Below are positions 44,739-56,418 of a stretch of 64,000 nucleotides of DNA, one piece after another. Made by a program: the position numbers and the translations under genes. Origin of the DNA: Onishia taeanensis. Lineage in GTDB: Bacteria > Pseudomonadota > Gammaproteobacteria > Pseudomonadales > Halomonadaceae. The number at the start of each line of letters is the position of its first letter. Positions within the stretch are counted from its first letter, which is position 1. The stretch is from NCBI RefSeq assembly GCF_003268885.1, contig NZ_QLSX01000005.1, positions 186,001 to 250,000 on the forward strand. The letters are read 5' to 3'. Under the pieces are notes generated by a model. That model saw only the letters and a program-made list of their open reading frames with translations. It searched no databases and was not told the DNA's origin.

Positions 44739-45635
44739 TCAGGGCCGCACCAGCGCATGCCCGCGCTCGCCAAGCGCCTTGGCCAGTCGCGCGATATGCG
44801 AAGGCCCCACCTCACAGCAGCCACCGATGATCTCGATGCCGTGATCGATCCAGCGCGTTGCCGTGCGCGTAAAGGCCTCGGGGTCAAGGTCATGGCGTGC
44901 CTCAAGCGCGCTGACGGTGCCGCCGGGGGCCAACGCCTCGACGGAGGTGAACCCATTGGGATAAGCGCCGGTCGCCCCGGAGAAACCGGTCAGCACGTCG
45001 AGACTGGCCTCGATGGTTTCAGGTTGACTGCAGTTGAGCAGCAGCGCCTGCACGCCGAGCGATTCCGCGAGCGCCACCGCGTCGGCCAGCGGCTCATGGC
45101 TGCGCAGCCGGTCGGGATGCGCATCATCGAGCGTTACGGCGACCCAGACCGGCAGGCCCGTCTCCGATGCCGCCGTTACCGCCGAGCGCATCTCGTCAAG
45201 CGAAGCCATCGCCTCGCACAGCCACAGATCAACGCCCTCGCCGGCAGCCACCATACGCCGATAGCTGGCCACGGCTACTTCGCCAGCGGGTGACTGATCG
45301 GGCCGGTAGCTGGCGACCAGCGGGGGCAGGCAGCCGGCAATCGCCACGTCCTCGCCGCAGGCGGCGACCGCTTTTTGCGCCCGCTCCAGCGCCCGTTGAT
45401 GCAGCATCTCGAGAGTCTCGGCCTGTCCGGCAAGGGAGAGGCGCTCCGGCGTGGCGGTATAGGTCGCCAGGGTAATCACTCGAGCGCCGGCCCGAATGAA
45501 GTCTTCATGAAGGCCCTGCACCAGATCAGGGTGCTGCTTGAGGATATGGGTGGACCAGAGCGGGGTGGGCGGCTCGCCAGCACGACGGACGAGCTCCTGG
45601 CCCATGCCGCCGTCCAGCAGCACGATCGATGACAT
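44739..45635 (-). CDS. homocysteine S-methyltransferase family protein
   Basis: A 298-residue Pfam S-methyl_trans enzyme. It starts IVLLDGGMGQELVRRAG. The zinc-binding cysteines are present: Cys in LLLNCSQPE and the GGCC pair in EIIGGCCEVGPSHIARLA. Members transfer methyl groups from S-methylmethionine, SAM or betaine to homocysteine. AGGAG lies seven bases before the ATG at 45635. The frame could extend to 45932, but that part overlaps the promoter of the next gene and has no domain. Confidence 0.88.
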   Translation of the reverse strand: MSSIVLLDGGMGQELVRRAGEPPTPLWSTHILKQHPDLVQGLHEDFIRAGARVITLATYTATPERLSLAGQAETLEMLHQRALERAQKAVAACGEDVAIAGCLPPLVASYRPDQSPAGEVAVASYRRMVAAGEGVDLWLCEAMASLDEMRSAVTAASETGLPVWVAVTLDDAHPDRLRSHEPLADAVALAESLGVQALLLNCSQPETIEASLDVLTGFSGATGAYPNGFTSVEALAPGGTVSALEARHDLDPEAFTRTATRWIDHGIEIIGGCCEVGPSHIARLAKALGERGHALVRP

Positions 45636-45879
45636 ACACTGACTCCTGACTCGCATAACGATTCGAATAGCGTCTCGCATCACGACTTCACATTCGACAG
45701 ACGGGCCGTACACTCGTGAGCAGCGACCTCCAGACTCAGGCGCATGAGCCCATCGACGCATGATTCGGATACCCGACAGGTGGGGAATTTTAGCATGCTC
45801 ATGATAGGGCTGTTGCCCTCGAATGAGGGGTGCTAATGTGTCGCCCGCCGACGGCTGTCGGCTTCCCCGTTTGATGCTG

Positions 45880-47829
45880 ATGAAGGCTACCGTGCTCGTA
45901 CCCATTCCCTTTCGCCGCCGTGGCAAGGACACTTCACACGAGACATCTCAGGTCCGCCTCGAACGCGAAGGCCGCGACGAGATTGATCGCATCACCCGCG
46001 CCGTGGAGAAGGTCCCCTGGTCGGTCAGCCTGCTGCAGATCCTGTGGACCGCCGGTCCCGTCACCCTGCTGGGCGCCTGGGGCGGCTACCTGCTGGGCTA
46101 CGGGCGCGCGCCCACCGCCGATAACTACATCTTCTTTATCAGCTACACAGTGATTACCGGCGCGACCGGCATCATCGCCAACCTGGTGCATCAGTTCACT
46201 GGGGCGCGACACGCTGAGAAGACCACCGCCAAGATAGAGCGCGTCATCAAGGCACTGCCGGATCTGCTGCTGACCACGCGCGACCTGATCGTCGAAAGCC
46301 TCGAGGGCGACGCCCGGCGTCGCGAGGCCGCCGCCATGCTGCTGCGCAAGCAGGACCTGTCACCCGAGGGTGTTGAGCTTGCCGCCCTTGAGCTGCTCGA
46401 TGATCGCGACAGCGCCCGGATCATCAGCCAGATCGACATCTACCGCCGAGTCGGCCTGCATGCCCGTATCCGCGACATGATCGCGCTCTACGGCGAGACG
46501 CTGGAACCGCAGTTCCAGGAACTCGCCGCGCTGGCCCCGGAGGCCACCGACCTGTTGCGCGCGCGCTTCACTGGCCAGGCGCCGGCGCTGCAGCACGGGG
46601 TCTCGCGAGATGACAACTTCATCGAGCGCGTGCTGGCGGCCATCGAGCAGGACGACGAGCTCCTGATGACGCTGCAGGACGTGGAAGAGATGCTGATCCT
46701 GGCCTTCGAGCTGATCAGCGGCCGACAGATCCCCATGCTGACCTTCGAGTACAAGGGCCGCTGGAAGCTGGCGCAGGCCTTCGATGCCCTGGAACAGGCC
46801 CGCGCCCGGCACCGTATCGCTCAGGCCACCGGCCTTTCGCGCCTCAAGGCCCTGATGGCCTATCTCGCCGAGCAGTCGGGCACCCTGGTCGAGGATTCCG
46901 CCTCGGGGCTGCGCGCCGAGGTACTGGTCGAGCGCTCGCGCAACGCTATGGATGCACTCGCCGAGCAGATCCAGCATCTGGCCAAGGCGGTGCGCAGCGG
47001 CCAGAGCCAGCATCGCCGTGCCCTGGATCACAAGGCCGAGCTCTTGGCCAACGCCGTGCGTCTGCACAAGCAGGTATCGGAAGCCTACGAGCAAGTGGGT
47101 CGCCATCATGCCCAGCTGCTCAAGATGGTCGAGCGCTGGGAGCGCATCAGCCATGCCCAGGACAGCGACGGGGCCCGCCTGCAGCTGAGTCCAGGCCGGC
47201 GCGGCCTGCGCATCCGCGAGCACGTCATCGAGCTCGATGACGAAGCCAAGGCCAAGGTCTGCAAGCGGCTCGTCAAGCACCTGGGCAGCAGCGAATTCGA
47301 TCAGCATCGCCGAACCACGCTGGGCATCGAACGCGAGCGGCGGCTGTCAATCGGCGGCGGGGTGTCCAAGCGCCTGGCGGTCGAGATCGCCCTGGCGCTT
47401 GAGCCGCATACCCATCTTTCTCGACCGGCGGTGCAGCGCGCCATCAACAGCACCAACGCCGCCGATTTCGGCCAGCTCGAGCCTAATCTGTCGGCGGCTG
47501 CCAAGGCGGCAATGGGGGCCGCCATGGTCAAGGAGATCGAGGTCGACCTGTCGCGCCCCGCCGAGCAGCTCGCCCTGGCGCTGGTGCGCCACTATCACGT
47601 GGAGCTCGAACCCGAGGCCATCGACTTCCTGGTCCAGCACTATGGGGCTCGGGAAGCCACCCTGACCATGCTCTCCAACTACCATGCCAGTCATGCCGGC
47701 ACTGACACGCCCAACATAAGCTATCTGAGCCAGCGTCCGCCGATGGTCGGCAAGCCCCACCGGGACTGGTACCGCGCTCTGGTCAAGGCGCGCCGGGCAC
47801 TGGGCCTGAAAGGCGGCGAACGCCGCTGA
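45880..47829 (+). CDS. large membrane-anchored helical protein of unknown function
   Basis: About 649 residues, unrecognised. Two hydrophobic segments lie near the N-terminus (LLQILWTAGPVTLLGAWGG and FFISYTVITGATGIIANLV), with a basic leader RRRGKDTSHE. The remaining 550 residues are soluble, charged and helical, with a heptad-like region at about 300-430 (AEQIQHLAKAVRSGQ, KAELLANAVRLHKQV). A globular C-terminal part ends EREERRLSIGGG-like and HRDWYRALVKARRALGLK. The start is uncertain: ATG at 45823, 45874 and 45880 are in frame, none with a strong ribosome site. It is flanked by convergent and divergent single genes, so context gives no clue. Confidence 0.65.
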   Translation: MKATVLVPIPFRRRGKDTSHETSQVRLEREGRDEIDRITRAVEKVPWSVSLLQILWTAGPVTLLGAWGGYLLGYGRAPTADNYIFFISYTVITGATGIIANLVHQFTGARHAEKTTAKIERVIKALPDLLLTTRDLIVESLEGDARRREAAAMLLRKQDLSPEGVELAALELLDDRDSARIISQIDIYRRVGLHARIRDMIALYGETLEPQFQELAALAPEATDLLRARFTGQAPALQHGVSRDDNFIERVLAAIEQDDELLMTLQDVEEMLILAFELISGRQIPMLTFEYKGRWKLAQAFDALEQARARHRIAQATGLSRLKALMAYLAEQSGTLVEDSASGLRAEVLVERSRNAMDALAEQIQHLAKAVRSGQSQHRRALDHKAELLANAVRLHKQVSEAYEQVGRHHAQLLKMVERWERISHAQDSDGARLQLSPGRRGLRIREHVIELDDEAKAKVCKRLVKHLGSSEFDQHRRTTLGIERERRLSIGGGVSKRLAVEIALALEPHTHLSRPAVQRAINSTNAADFGQLEPNLSAAAKAAMGAAMVKEIEVDLSRPAEQLALALVRHYHVELEPEAIDFLVQHYGAREATLTMLSNYHASHAGTDTPNISYLSQRPPMVGKPHRDWYRALVKARRALGLKGGERR

Positions 47830-47856
47830 GGCGGGCCCTGGGGTGTCCAAGGCGCC

Positions 47857-49104
47857 TCAATCCTGCCGTGCCCACTCAAGCAGCGGCCGAGCCCGCCCGG
47901 CCATGTCCAGCCGGGCCTGCAGGCGTACCAGGTTCCAATAGTGGCCGTTGAGCGTACGTGACAGCAGCAACATATCCGCCGGCGGCTGCAGGCGATCCAT
48001 CGCCGCCCACACTCGCGGGCTCAGCTCGCGGAGGCGCCGGTGCACCCGCACATCGCCAAGATCCTGCTCACCGGGCGCGAACAGCGGCGCGACGGCCGCG
48101 GCGCTGTCACGGTACAGACTCAGCGGCGCCCCTTCGCCCTGACGCCCGCCCATCGCCAGCAGAGCCGCATCCATGGCCATCGGGTCTTCCTCCAGGGTGG
48201 CCTCGAGCAGCCTGAGCATCTGCCGAAGCCGCGCCTCGGGCACCGCAATCACTGCGCCAAGATCATAGATGATCAAGCGCCCCTCGGCGTCGGCGGCAAA
48301 GTTGCCGGCATGCGGGTCGGCATGCAGCTCACCGAAGGTAAAGAGCTCATCGGTCATCCAGTCGGCGAGGCGAACCGCCACGGCCTGGCGCAGGGCATCA
48401 TCCGCCTGATCCATCTCACGCAGCGGCGTGCCCGGCACGTATGACATGGCCAGCACCCGAGAGGTGCACAGCGCCTCGATCGGCGCCGGGATGACGACAT
48501 CATTGTTTTGCGCGTAGCGCTGCCGATAGCGCGACAGGGCTGCAGCCTCGGCCCGGTAGTCGAGCTCACCGCGCAGGCTCTCGGCGAGTTCCTCGAAGAG
48601 CGCATCCAGGCGCGCCTGGGGCACCTTGAACCAACGTCCCAGCCGCATCATCCGGCGCACCTGGGAAAGATCGCTCTCCAGGACATCGACAAGTCCCGGA
48701 TACTGCACCTTGAGCACCAGGGTCTCGCCATCGAGAGTCGTGGCGAGATGTACCTGACCCATGGAGGCGCTGGCAAAGGGGCGCTCCTCGATCTGTGCGA
48801 AACGCGCGTCGAGATCGCCGTATTCGGCCTCGAGGGTGGTGCGGATCTTCGCCCAGGGCATCGGCTGTGCCTGGCGCTGCAGCCGGGCGAGCTCGTCGGC
48901 AAGCTCCTGCGGCAGCAGGTCATCCCACTGCGACATGACCTGGGCGAGCTTCATGGCCGGCCCCTTGAGTTCAGAGAGCCCTTCGAACAGCGCCTCGCCC
49001 AACGAGCGCCAGTCGGCTTCGCCCCCCAGGCGGATCTTGAGCATTGCGCCGCCGGTTCTTGCCCCCAGTCCCAGCAGCCGTCGCGTTCTGCCGCGCTCAC
49101 GCAT
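47857..49104 (-). CDS. ABC1/UbiB-type atypical kinase
   Basis: A 415-residue member of the ABC1 (UbiB/ADCK) family. The KxGQ-like segment LKGPAMKLAQVMSQ, the A-rich nucleotide loop ASASMGQVHLAT, the VVE-like KVQYPG lysine region, the catalytic HADPHAGNF and the metal-binding IYDLGAV are all present. These proteins support ubiquinone biosynthesis or lipid handling, probably as ATPases. It lacks the C-terminal membrane helices of true UbiB and is shorter, so it is better called an AarF/ABC1 kinase. It converges with the gene at 45880. Confidence 0.87.
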   Translation of the reverse strand: MRERGRTRRLLGLGARTGGAMLKIRLGGEADWRSLGEALFEGLSELKGPAMKLAQVMSQWDDLLPQELADELARLQRQAQPMPWAKIRTTLEAEYGDLDARFAQIEERPFASASMGQVHLATTLDGETLVLKVQYPGLVDVLESDLSQVRRMMRLGRWFKVPQARLDALFEELAESLRGELDYRAEAAALSRYRQRYAQNNDVVIPAPIEALCTSRVLAMSYVPGTPLREMDQADDALRQAVAVRLADWMTDELFTFGELHADPHAGNFAADAEGRLIIYDLGAVIAVPEARLRQMLRLLEATLEEDPMAMDAALLAMGGRQGEGAPLSLYRDSAAAVAPLFAPGEQDLGDVRVHRRLRELSPRVWAAMDRLQPPADMLLLSRTLNGHYWNLVRLQARLDMAGRARPLLEWARQD

Positions 49105-49239
49105 AGTGATACAAACCTTGTACGATTTTGGCTTCAGGTTACACCTGGCGAGCCGGGCAAGATACTGGAAGAATGTCCATTACTTTGACAAGGTGGCGAG
49201 CTCGCCCTGCATCCCGTTATTCACTCTCATGAGGCTCCC

Positions 49240-51288
49240 ATGCGCCTGATTATCGCCGAGAAACCGAGCCTTGCCCGCGCCATCGCCGATGCCCTGCCCG
49301 GTCAGGCCAAGCGCAGTGACGGCGCCCTGACGGTCGGCGATACCACCGTGACCTGGTGCCTGGGTCACCTGCTCGAGCAGGCGCCGCCGGATGCCTATGA
49401 CCCGGCCCTCAAGCAATGGCGCCTCGATCATCTGCCGATCCTTCCCGACCCCTGGCGCCTGATGCCAAGGCCCAAGGCGCGCGGCCAGCTGGCGGTGATT
49501 CGTCGGCTGCTCAAGGAGGCCAGCAGCGTGGTGCACGCCGGCGACCCGGACCGTGAAGGCCAACTATTGGTGCAGGAAGTACTCGACTACCTGAAGTGGC
49601 GCGGGCCGGTCTCGCGGCTGCTAGTCAACGACCTCAACCGCCCGGCGGTGGTCAAGGCACTCGGGCAGCTTGCCGACAACGCCGAGTTTCAGGCGCTGTA
49701 TCGGGCCGCCGAGACCCGCTCCCGGGCCGACTGGCTGTATGGCATCAACCTGACCCGCGCCTGGACCCTGACCGGTCGCCAGGCGGGGCACGACGGCGTG
49801 CTCTCGGTGGGCCGGGTCCAGACGCCGGTGCTTGGGCTGGTGGTGCGCCGCGACGCCGAGATTGCCGCCTTTACGCCACGCCCCTTTCATGTGCTGTGGG
49901 TCGATCTGGCCGTCGAACATGGCAGCCTGCGGGCCTGGTGGCAGCCCGGCGAGCATCACCCGCTGGATGACCAGGGTCGCCTGCTCGAGCGCGCCCCCGC
50001 CGAGGCGCTGGCCGCACGCTTGCCGGGCAGCCAGGGCAGGCTCACCTCGCTCACTGCCAAGAAGAGCCGCCAGGCCGCCCCGCTGCCCTACTCCCTGTCG
50101 GCGCTGCAGGTCGACGCGGCCCGTCGCTACAAGCTGTCGGCCAAGGCGGTGCTGGATACCTGCCAGAGCCTCTACGAGCGCCACAAGCTGATCACCTATC
50201 CGCGCTCGGACTGCCGCTACCTGCCCGCCGCTCACCATGGCCCAGCAAGGCAGGCGCTGACCAACGCCTGCCAGGGCGATGCCACCCTGGGCCCCTGGCT
50301 TGCAGGCGCCGATTTCTCGTTGCGCTCCAAGGCCTTCAACGATGCCAAGGTCAGCGCCCACCACGCCCTGTCGCCCACCGGCACCCGACCCGATTTCTCG
50401 CGGCTTTCGGCCACCGAGGCCAATGTCTTCCGGCTGATCGCCCGCAACGTGTTGGCGCAGTTCTATCCGCCGCTTGCGACCCGCGAGGTCAAGGCCGAGT
50501 TCACCCTTCTCGAGGAGCGCTTTCGCGCCCAGGGCCGGGAGATTCTCGCCCCGGGCTGGAAACCGCTGTTCACCACCCGCGACGAGGCACCGCCGCTGCC
50601 GCCCTTGCGAGAGGGCGAGCCGGCAAGCGTCCAGGAGGTCGGCGTCGAGGATCGCGAGACCCGGCCGCCGGAACCCTTCAACGATGCCAGCCTGATCAAG
50701 GCGATGATGAACATCGCCCGCTATGTTCAGGATCCGGCGGTCAAGCGCACCCTGAAGGACTCCGATGGCCTGGGCACCGAGGCGACCCGCGCCGGCATCA
50801 TCGAGACGCTGCTCGATCGCGGCTATCTGGTGCGCCAGCAGCAGGCCCTGCGCGCCACCCAGATCGGCCATGCGCTGATCAACGCCCTGCCCGAGGCGGT
50901 CGGCCGCGCCGAGCGCACCGCGCTCTGGGAGCAGCGCCTGACCGACATCGCCGAGACCGGCAGCGACCCGTCGCCCTTCCTCTCGGGCCTGGTCGAGGAC
51001 CTGCGAAGCCTGCTGGGCGCTGCCGATGCCGGGCGCATGCGCAGCGCCCTGAGTGACGCACGCGGTGTCGCCCCGGCCGCGCCGAGTGCCGCCACGTCGA
51101 GGCGCAAGACGCGCCGGCAGGGCACGGGAAAAGGGGCCCGCGCCTCTTCCAAGCGCACCTCTGCCAAGGGCGCAGCGACCAATAGCTCATCGACCAAGAG
51201 CACTGCCGGCAAGACGACCGGCAGCGCAGGCACGCGACGCAAGGCCGGCGGTTCGGGCCGGCGCGGCAAGAAGACGGACGACGCATGA
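49240..51288 (+). CDS. topB: DNA topoisomerase III
   Basis: A 682-residue type IA topoisomerase that unlinks replication and recombination intermediates. The Toprim domain opens RLIIAEKPSLARAIADAL, with the HAGDPDREGQLLVQEVL metal motif. The active Tyr320 is in LITYPRSDCRYL. The C-terminal 80 residues are Lys/Arg/Ser/Thr/Gly-rich and disordered, in place of the zinc fingers of TopA. The stop overlaps the panE start by four bases (ATGA at 51285). A long antisense frame across it (49621-50871) is a composition artefact. Confidence 0.95.
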   Translation: MRLIIAEKPSLARAIADALPGQAKRSDGALTVGDTTVTWCLGHLLEQAPPDAYDPALKQWRLDHLPILPDPWRLMPRPKARGQLAVIRRLLKEASSVVHAGDPDREGQLLVQEVLDYLKWRGPVSRLLVNDLNRPAVVKALGQLADNAEFQALYRAAETRSRADWLYGINLTRAWTLTGRQAGHDGVLSVGRVQTPVLGLVVRRDAEIAAFTPRPFHVLWVDLAVEHGSLRAWWQPGEHHPLDDQGRLLERAPAEALAARLPGSQGRLTSLTAKKSRQAAPLPYSLSALQVDAARRYKLSAKAVLDTCQSLYERHKLITYPRSDCRYLPAAHHGPARQALTNACQGDATLGPWLAGADFSLRSKAFNDAKVSAHHALSPTGTRPDFSRLSATEANVFRLIARNVLAQFYPPLATREVKAEFTLLEERFRAQGREILAPGWKPLFTTRDEAPPLPPLREGEPASVQEVGVEDRETRPPEPFNDASLIKAMMNIARYVQDPAVKRTLKDSDGLGTEATRAGIIETLLDRGYLVRQQQALRATQIGHALINALPEAVGRAERTALWEQRLTDIAETGSDPSPFLSGLVEDLRSLLGAADAGRMRSALSDARGVAPAAPSAATSRRKTRRQGTGKGARASSKRTSAKGAATNSSSTKSTAGKTTGSAGTRRKAGGSGRRGKKTDDA

Positions 51289-52232
51289 ACACGACGACGG
51301 ACAGCACCACGCACGCGCGCCCCGCTCACCAGGCGCAACCCGAGCGGCCCAGCCACTGGATCCTCGGCCCCGGGGCCGTGGGACGACTGCTTGCCATGCA
51401 GCTGGCGGCCCAGGTGCCGGTGACACTGATTGGGCGTCGCGAGCCGCCAGGCCGGCTGACCCTGACCACGCCCGAGGGCGAGCACCTCGCGCGCGCACTG
51501 CCCGGCGCCACGCTTGAGACCCTGCCGGCGACGCCCCCGGCGATGATCCACCTGACCACCAAGGCACATGGTGCCGAGGCGGCCATCGAAGCCCTGACCG
51601 GTCGAGTGCCTGCCAGCACACCGCTGGTGCTGTGGCAGAACGGCTTTAGCGTTCAGGAGGCCATGACCCGGTCCTGGCCCGGCCCGGTGCTCTGCGCCAG
51701 CACCACCGAGGGCGCCTTCGTGGACGACACGCCACAGCGTCAGGCCGTGGTGCACGCCGGCCATGGTCGCACCGTGATCGGCCACCTCGACGGCGCCTAC
51801 CCTGAGCTTGCCGAGTCGCTGGCCAGCACCCTGAGTGCAGCGGGCCTGCCCTGCCAGGCAGTCGATAACATCCGCGTCAGGCTGTGGCACAAGCTCGCGG
51901 TAAATGCCGCCATCAACCCGCTGGTGGCGCGCTTTCGGATCCGCAACGGCCAGCTCAGGGACCGTCCCTTCCGGCCGATGGTCGAGGCGCTGGTAACAGA
52001 ACTCGCCTGGATCATGGCAGCAGAGGGAATCCCCGCCCCGCCCGACGGCTGGTCGGCGCTGGTGTGGAGTGTGGTCGCGGGCACCGCCAACAATCGCGCC
52101 TCGATGCTCCAGGACGTGCTGGCGGGCCGGCCCACCGAGGTCGATGCCATCCTCGGCCCGCTGCGGGCGGCCGCCCGGCGTCACGCCATCGCCACCCCCA
52201 GGCTTGACGCCCTCTGGGCCATTACGCCTTAG
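51285..52232 (+). CDS. panE: 2-dehydropantoate 2-reductase (ketopantoate reductase)
   Basis: A 315-residue NADPH-dependent reductase in pantothenate/CoA synthesis. The N-terminal nucleotide motif is ILGPGAVGRLLAMQL (about residue 26-39). A catalytic Lys is in LTTKAHG and a second in WHKLAVNAAINPLVARF. The C-terminal helical domain includes NNRASMLQDVLAGRPTEVDAI, the classical family signature. The first 20 residues are a polar extension. Translation is probably coupled to topB through the ATGA overlap. Confidence 0.92.
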   Translation: MNTTTDSTTHARPAHQAQPERPSHWILGPGAVGRLLAMQLAAQVPVTLIGRREPPGRLTLTTPEGEHLARALPGATLETLPATPPAMIHLTTKAHGAEAAIEALTGRVPASTPLVLWQNGFSVQEAMTRSWPGPVLCASTTEGAFVDDTPQRQAVVHAGHGRTVIGHLDGAYPELAESLASTLSAAGLPCQAVDNIRVRLWHKLAVNAAINPLVARFRIRNGQLRDRPFRPMVEALVTELAWIMAAEGIPAPPDGWSALVWSVVAGTANNRASMLQDVLAGRPTEVDAILGPLRAAARRHAIATPRLDALWAITP

Positions 52233-52607
52233 TTTTATGAGAAAAAATTGAATCGAAAAAAGTTGTTCCCAAAAGGCGGGTACGCATAGCGCGCGGCCCT
52301 CGCCGCCAGGCACTGCACGGCGGCGCTGATTCTTCCTCGTCTACTCCCCTCCTGTCCCCCTTCCGTCCCCCTGTCTCTTTAATCGTCGCGTTAGGCCGCC
52401 ATGCCTGGCCAAGCAGCGCCCCGCCATGCACCGGCGGGCATGTTCATGACATTTTGCTTGACCCTTGGGTAACACAAGGGTTCTAGGCTTGCTGTAGATA
52501 AAGGCTAAATACCCGCAGGGGAGTTCTTTCTCCTTCTACTTGTTTCACTCCGGCTAGAGGTGGGAAACGAACTTGAAGCACGACAGGGACGCGACGGAGA
52601 CAAGCCC
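52233..52607. other. intergenic region before the copper ATPase
   Basis: 375 bp without a supported gene. The left part is T/C-rich on the plus strand; the right part carries the MerR-type promoter at 52458-52489 and a 118-base leader to the ATG at 52608. Confidence 0.6.
52458..52489 (+). promoter_or_regulatory. MerR/CueR-type promoter and operator
   Basis: A -35 TTGACC (52458-52463) and a -10-like TAGGCT (52484-52489) are separated by 20 bp, the long spacer typical of MerR-family promoters. Between them ACCCTTG and CAAGGGT form a perfect 7-bp inverted repeat around a 7-base centre. The layout copies the E. coli copA promoter bound by CueR. No MerR-family regulator gene is in the window. Confidence 0.72.
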
Positions 52608-54977
<2,370 letters not shown>

Positions 54978-55056
54978 TCCTACATCTTGTGATCGAAGCG
55001 CACGCTGGCGCTCAAGCCAGCGTTGCCCAACAGCACTCTCGAGAGGTCATCTCACC

Positions 55057-55497
55057 ATGCAAAATCAAGTCACGGCACTGTGTCTGGCCGGCGGCCTGTT
55101 GCTCGGCGCCAGCACAGTCCACGCCGCGCTGCCGGACAGTGCCCGCCTCTACAAGAACCCGTCCTGCGGTTGCTGCGAGACCTATGCCCGTCATCTCGAG
55201 TCCAGCGGCATCGACGTCGAAGTGATCGACAGCCAGCCCATGGGACAGATCAAGGAGGCGGCCGGCATCCCCTACGGCCAGGGGTCCTGCCATACCGTCA
55301 TGATGGATGGCTATGTCATCGAGGGGCATGTGCCCGTCGCCGCCCTGGAGATGCTCTTTGAGCAGCGCCCTGAGATCGACGGCATCGGACTGGCCGGCAT
55401 GCCCCAGGGCACTCCGGGTATGCCCGGACAGCAGCTCGCACCCTATGAGGTCTATCAATTCACTGACGGGCAGGCTACGCCGTTCATGACCCTTTGA
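55057..55497 (+). CDS. DUF411 periplasmic metal-binding protein
   Basis: A 146-residue exported protein. A signal peptide (CLAGGLLLGASTVHA) precedes the DUF411 core: LYKNPSCGCCETYARHLESSGI with the CGCC motif, GIPYGQGSCHTVMMDGYVIEGHVP with a further Cys-His pair, and a C-terminal GTPGMPGQQL. DUF411 proteins are linked to copper or silver resistance and probably chelate the metal in the periplasm. It starts 79 bp after the copper ATPase on the same strand, consistent with co-regulation. Confidence 0.88.
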   Translation: MQNQVTALCLAGGLLLGASTVHAALPDSARLYKNPSCGCCETYARHLESSGIDVEVIDSQPMGQIKEAAGIPYGQGSCHTVMMDGYVIEGHVPVAALEMLFEQRPEIDGIGLAGMPQGTPGMPGQQLAPYEVYQFTDGQATPFMTL

Positions 55498-55569
55498 CTG
55501 GCTTGACTTAAGCAACGCTTAAGCCAACGGCACCACACTGGTGAGACATTCTTCCAGACCCGTCTCGCC

Positions 55570-56418
55570 ATGCCGCCTTCACGACTCTCCTCTCGCCGGC
55601 AAGCCTCGTCTTCCGGCGCCACTACCGGCACCCGCTCTTCGGTTGCCGACGCTTGCCCACAAGCGGCCCTGCGGCGGGAGAGCGGACGCCCGGCCTCAGG
55701 CTGGCTCAGCTGGCTGCTGGTCGGCTGGGTCCTGTTTCTGACCATGATGCTCGTCGGGCGGGCCGCCGGCCTGGACTTCAAGCTCGCCGATACGCTTTAT
55801 CATCTTCAGGGCGACGCTTGGTCACTGCACCATGCCTTTCTTACCGAGCAGGTACTGCATGGCGGTGGACGCATGCTCAGCCAGAGCATGGGCGTAGCAG
55901 CCATCCTTGCGCTGATCGCCAGCTGGCTGCGCCCCGCCTGGCGGGACTGGCGCCGCCCATTGGGCTATCTGGTGCTGGCCGTGGCAGCGTCGACCCTCGG
56001 CGTCTCGATACTCAAGCAGCTGATCAGCATGGACTGCCCCTGGGACCTTAGCCGCTATGGGGGCGCTCGTGCCTATATCGGCCTGCTGGCGACACGGCCC
56101 GCCGACTACCCGGACACGGCCTGCTTCCCCGCCGGGCATGCCAGTGCCGGCTATGCCTGGATCGCGCTTTACTTCTTCTGCAACGCCATCCGCCCCCGTT
56201 GGCGCTGGGCCGGCCTCTGCCTGGCGCTGGCCCTGGGCCTTGCATTCGGCATCGCCCAACAGCTTCGCGGTGCGCATTTCCTCTCACACGATCTGTGGAC
56301 GCTAATGCTTTGCGCGACGCTGAGCCTGTTACTGGCCCGTTGGCTACTCCCCTCGTCCGTCAGCCTGGCCGCTTCCCCATCATCCTCAATCTCTCTCGAG
56401 GAAGACTCGCATGCATGA
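55570..56418 (+). CDS. PAP2-family membrane phosphatase
   Basis: A 282-residue membrane protein with about six helices after a 40-residue Ser/Arg-rich N-terminus. The PAP2 motifs are recognisable: KQLISMDCPWDLSRYGG (motif 1), CFPAGHASAGYAW (motif 2) and GAHFLSHDLWTLM (motif 3). Enzymes of this type remove phosphate from lipid A, undecaprenyl pyrophosphate or phosphatidylglycerol phosphate. The stop overlaps the eptA start by eight bases. That coupling suggests the two act on one substrate, lipid A, or that the phosphatase recycles a by-product. Confidence 0.87.
   Translation: MPPSRLSSRRQASSSGATTGTRSSVADACPQAALRRESGRPASGWLSWLLVGWVLFLTMMLVGRAAGLDFKLADTLYHLQGDAWSLHHAFLTEQVLHGGGRMLSQSMGVAAILALIASWLRPAWRDWRRPLGYLVLAVAASTLGVSILKQLISMDCPWDLSRYGGARAYIGLLATRPADYPDTACFPAGHASAGYAWIALYFFCNAIRPRWRWAGLCLALALGLAFGIAQQLRGAHFLSHDLWTLMLCATLSLLLARWLLPSSVSLAASPSSSISLEEDSHA

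Noticed and set aside
49621-50871. 416-codon minus-strand open frame opposite topB
   Set aside because: Antisense to topoisomerase III; composition (Gly, Gln, Arg, Ala) and lack of motifs mark it as a shadow.
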